Shown here piece by piece: positions 63,627 to 64,000 of a stretch of DNA of 64,000 bases. Position 1 is the first letter of the stretch. The number at the start of each line of letters is the position of its first letter. The translations under genes were made by a program, and so were the position numbers. The stretch is from Marinomonas piezotolerans. GTDB taxonomy: Bacteria > Pseudomonadota > Gammaproteobacteria > Pseudomonadales > Marinomonadaceae. The notes under the pieces were generated by a model that was not told the DNA's origin, searched no databases, and was given only the letters and a program-made list of their open reading frames with translations. Where the stretch lies: NCBI RefSeq assembly GCF_003362755.1, contig NZ_QKRA01000001.1, forward strand, positions 62,001-126,000, read 5' to 3'.

Positions 63627-64000
63627 ATGAAGAAGCTATTACCGACATCTACAGCAGGAAGCCTACCGAAACCCGCTTGGCTGGCACAGCCTGAGACATT
63701 ATGGTCGCCTTGGAACTTATCTGGAGAGGTGTTATCCGAGGGGAAGCTTGATGCTTTGCGTGTATCGCTGCATGACCAGCAACTAGCTGGAATAGACATT
63801 GTGAGTGACGGCGAGCAGTCACGCCAACATTTCGTTACAACGTTTATTGAACATTTAAGTGGCGTGGATTTTGAAAACCGCAAAACAGTGAAGATACGAG
63901 ACCGATACGACGCGAGTGTTCCGGTCGTAGTGGACGCTGTGGCACGACCAAAGCCTGTATTTTTAGAGCATGCAAAATTTTTGCGTCAGCAAACGAATCA
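63627..64000 (+). CDS. mesD: MesD-type core methionine synthase (partial, C-terminus beyond window)
   Basis: The first 124 residues of a MetE C-terminal-domain-like methionine synthase: KKLLPTSTAGSLPKPAWLA, PWNLSGEVLSEGKLDALRVSLHDQQLAGIDIVSDGEQSRQHFV. This opening without the MetE N-terminal domain marks the short folate-independent Mes enzymes. Pairing with mesX identifies MesD. It would methylate homocysteine to methionine without 5-methyl-THF. The frame is open to the window end. Confidence 0.87.
   Translation, partial: MKKLLPTSTAGSLPKPAWLAQPETLWSPWNLSGEVLSEGKLDALRVSLHDQQLAGIDIVSDGEQSRQHFVTTFIEHLSGVDFENRKTVKIRDRYDASVPVVVDAVARPKPVFLEHAKFLRQQTN

Overview
The window looks like chromosomal DNA of a marine gammaproteobacterium. 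The TTT-type solute transporters, a complete homoprotocatechuate (hpa) meta-cleavage pathway, a canonical 20-bp LexA box in front of dinB, a MesX/MesD methionine synthase pair and moderate GC all fit something like Marinomonas/Oceanospirillales. That genus is an inference from gene content only.

Region 1 (1-4102): end of an opine/peptide-type ABC transporter operon on the minus strand (double ATPase, then a truncated solute-binding protein), with a divergent LysR regulator.

Region 2 (4338-18551): a defence island and the most notable part of the window. A sigma-54 activator with an RtcR-like CARF N-terminus is followed by a well-formed -24/-12 promoter (5835-5850). This promoter leads into a tightly packed seven-gene operon: TerY-like vWA protein, PP2C phosphatase, Ser/Thr kinase with zinc ribbon (a TerY-P triad), a 1160-aa UPF1/Dna2-like SF1 helicase, a winged-helix protein ending in a HEPN RNase motif, a coiled-coil McrB-like AAA+ NTPase and a DUF2357/McrC-like partner. 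The set matches the CoCoNuT class of type IV restriction systems as I remember it. Base composition jumps at the vWA/PP2C junction and falls again inside the last gene, so the operon is mosaic. A 3'-half tRNA-Val(TAC) remnant ends the island and is a likely integration scar.

Region 3 (18702-29007): catabolic cassette A, behind an AraC regulator: ornithine-cyclodeaminase-like protein, RidA, FAD amine/amino-acid oxidase, TTT binding protein, aldehyde dehydrogenase, universal stress protein and the TTT membrane subunits. A Bcr/CflA-type MFS exporter converges on it.

Region 4 (29035-38206): homoprotocatechuate meta-cleavage genes in two divergent arms around a LuxR regulator: hpaG1-hpaG2-hpaH-hpaI on the minus strand, hpaE-hpaF-hpaD on the plus strand. 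Both promoters carry the same TTAACATGTTAA palindrome. A dead hpaD 3' fragment lies after hpaI. The 4-HPA hydroxylase HpaBC is not in the window.

Region 5 (38342-39450): LexA-controlled dinB.

Region 6 (39658-47104): cassette B, a rearranged paralogue of cassette A (ornithine-cyclodeaminase-like protein, TTT transporter, IclR regulator, aldehyde dehydrogenase).

Region 7 (47357-58251): a second aromatic catabolic operon: TPP-dependent 2-oxoacid decarboxylase, aldehyde dehydrogenase, SDR-fold protein lacking its catalytic triad, BNR beta-propeller, single-domain extradiol dioxygenase, DUF1185 protein, alpha/beta hydrolase, MhpA-like hydroxylase and MhpD-like hydratase, then a frameshifted aldehyde dehydrogenase.

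Region 8 (58425-64000): chemoreceptor, outer-membrane porin, and the MesX-MesD folate-independent methionine synthase genes, the last cut by the window end. Regions 3, 4, 6 and 7 plus the porin and chemoreceptor read as one catabolic zone for aromatic amines or acids: sensing, outer- and inner-membrane uptake, side-chain oxidation, ring cleavage. The exact substrates are not determined by the sequence.
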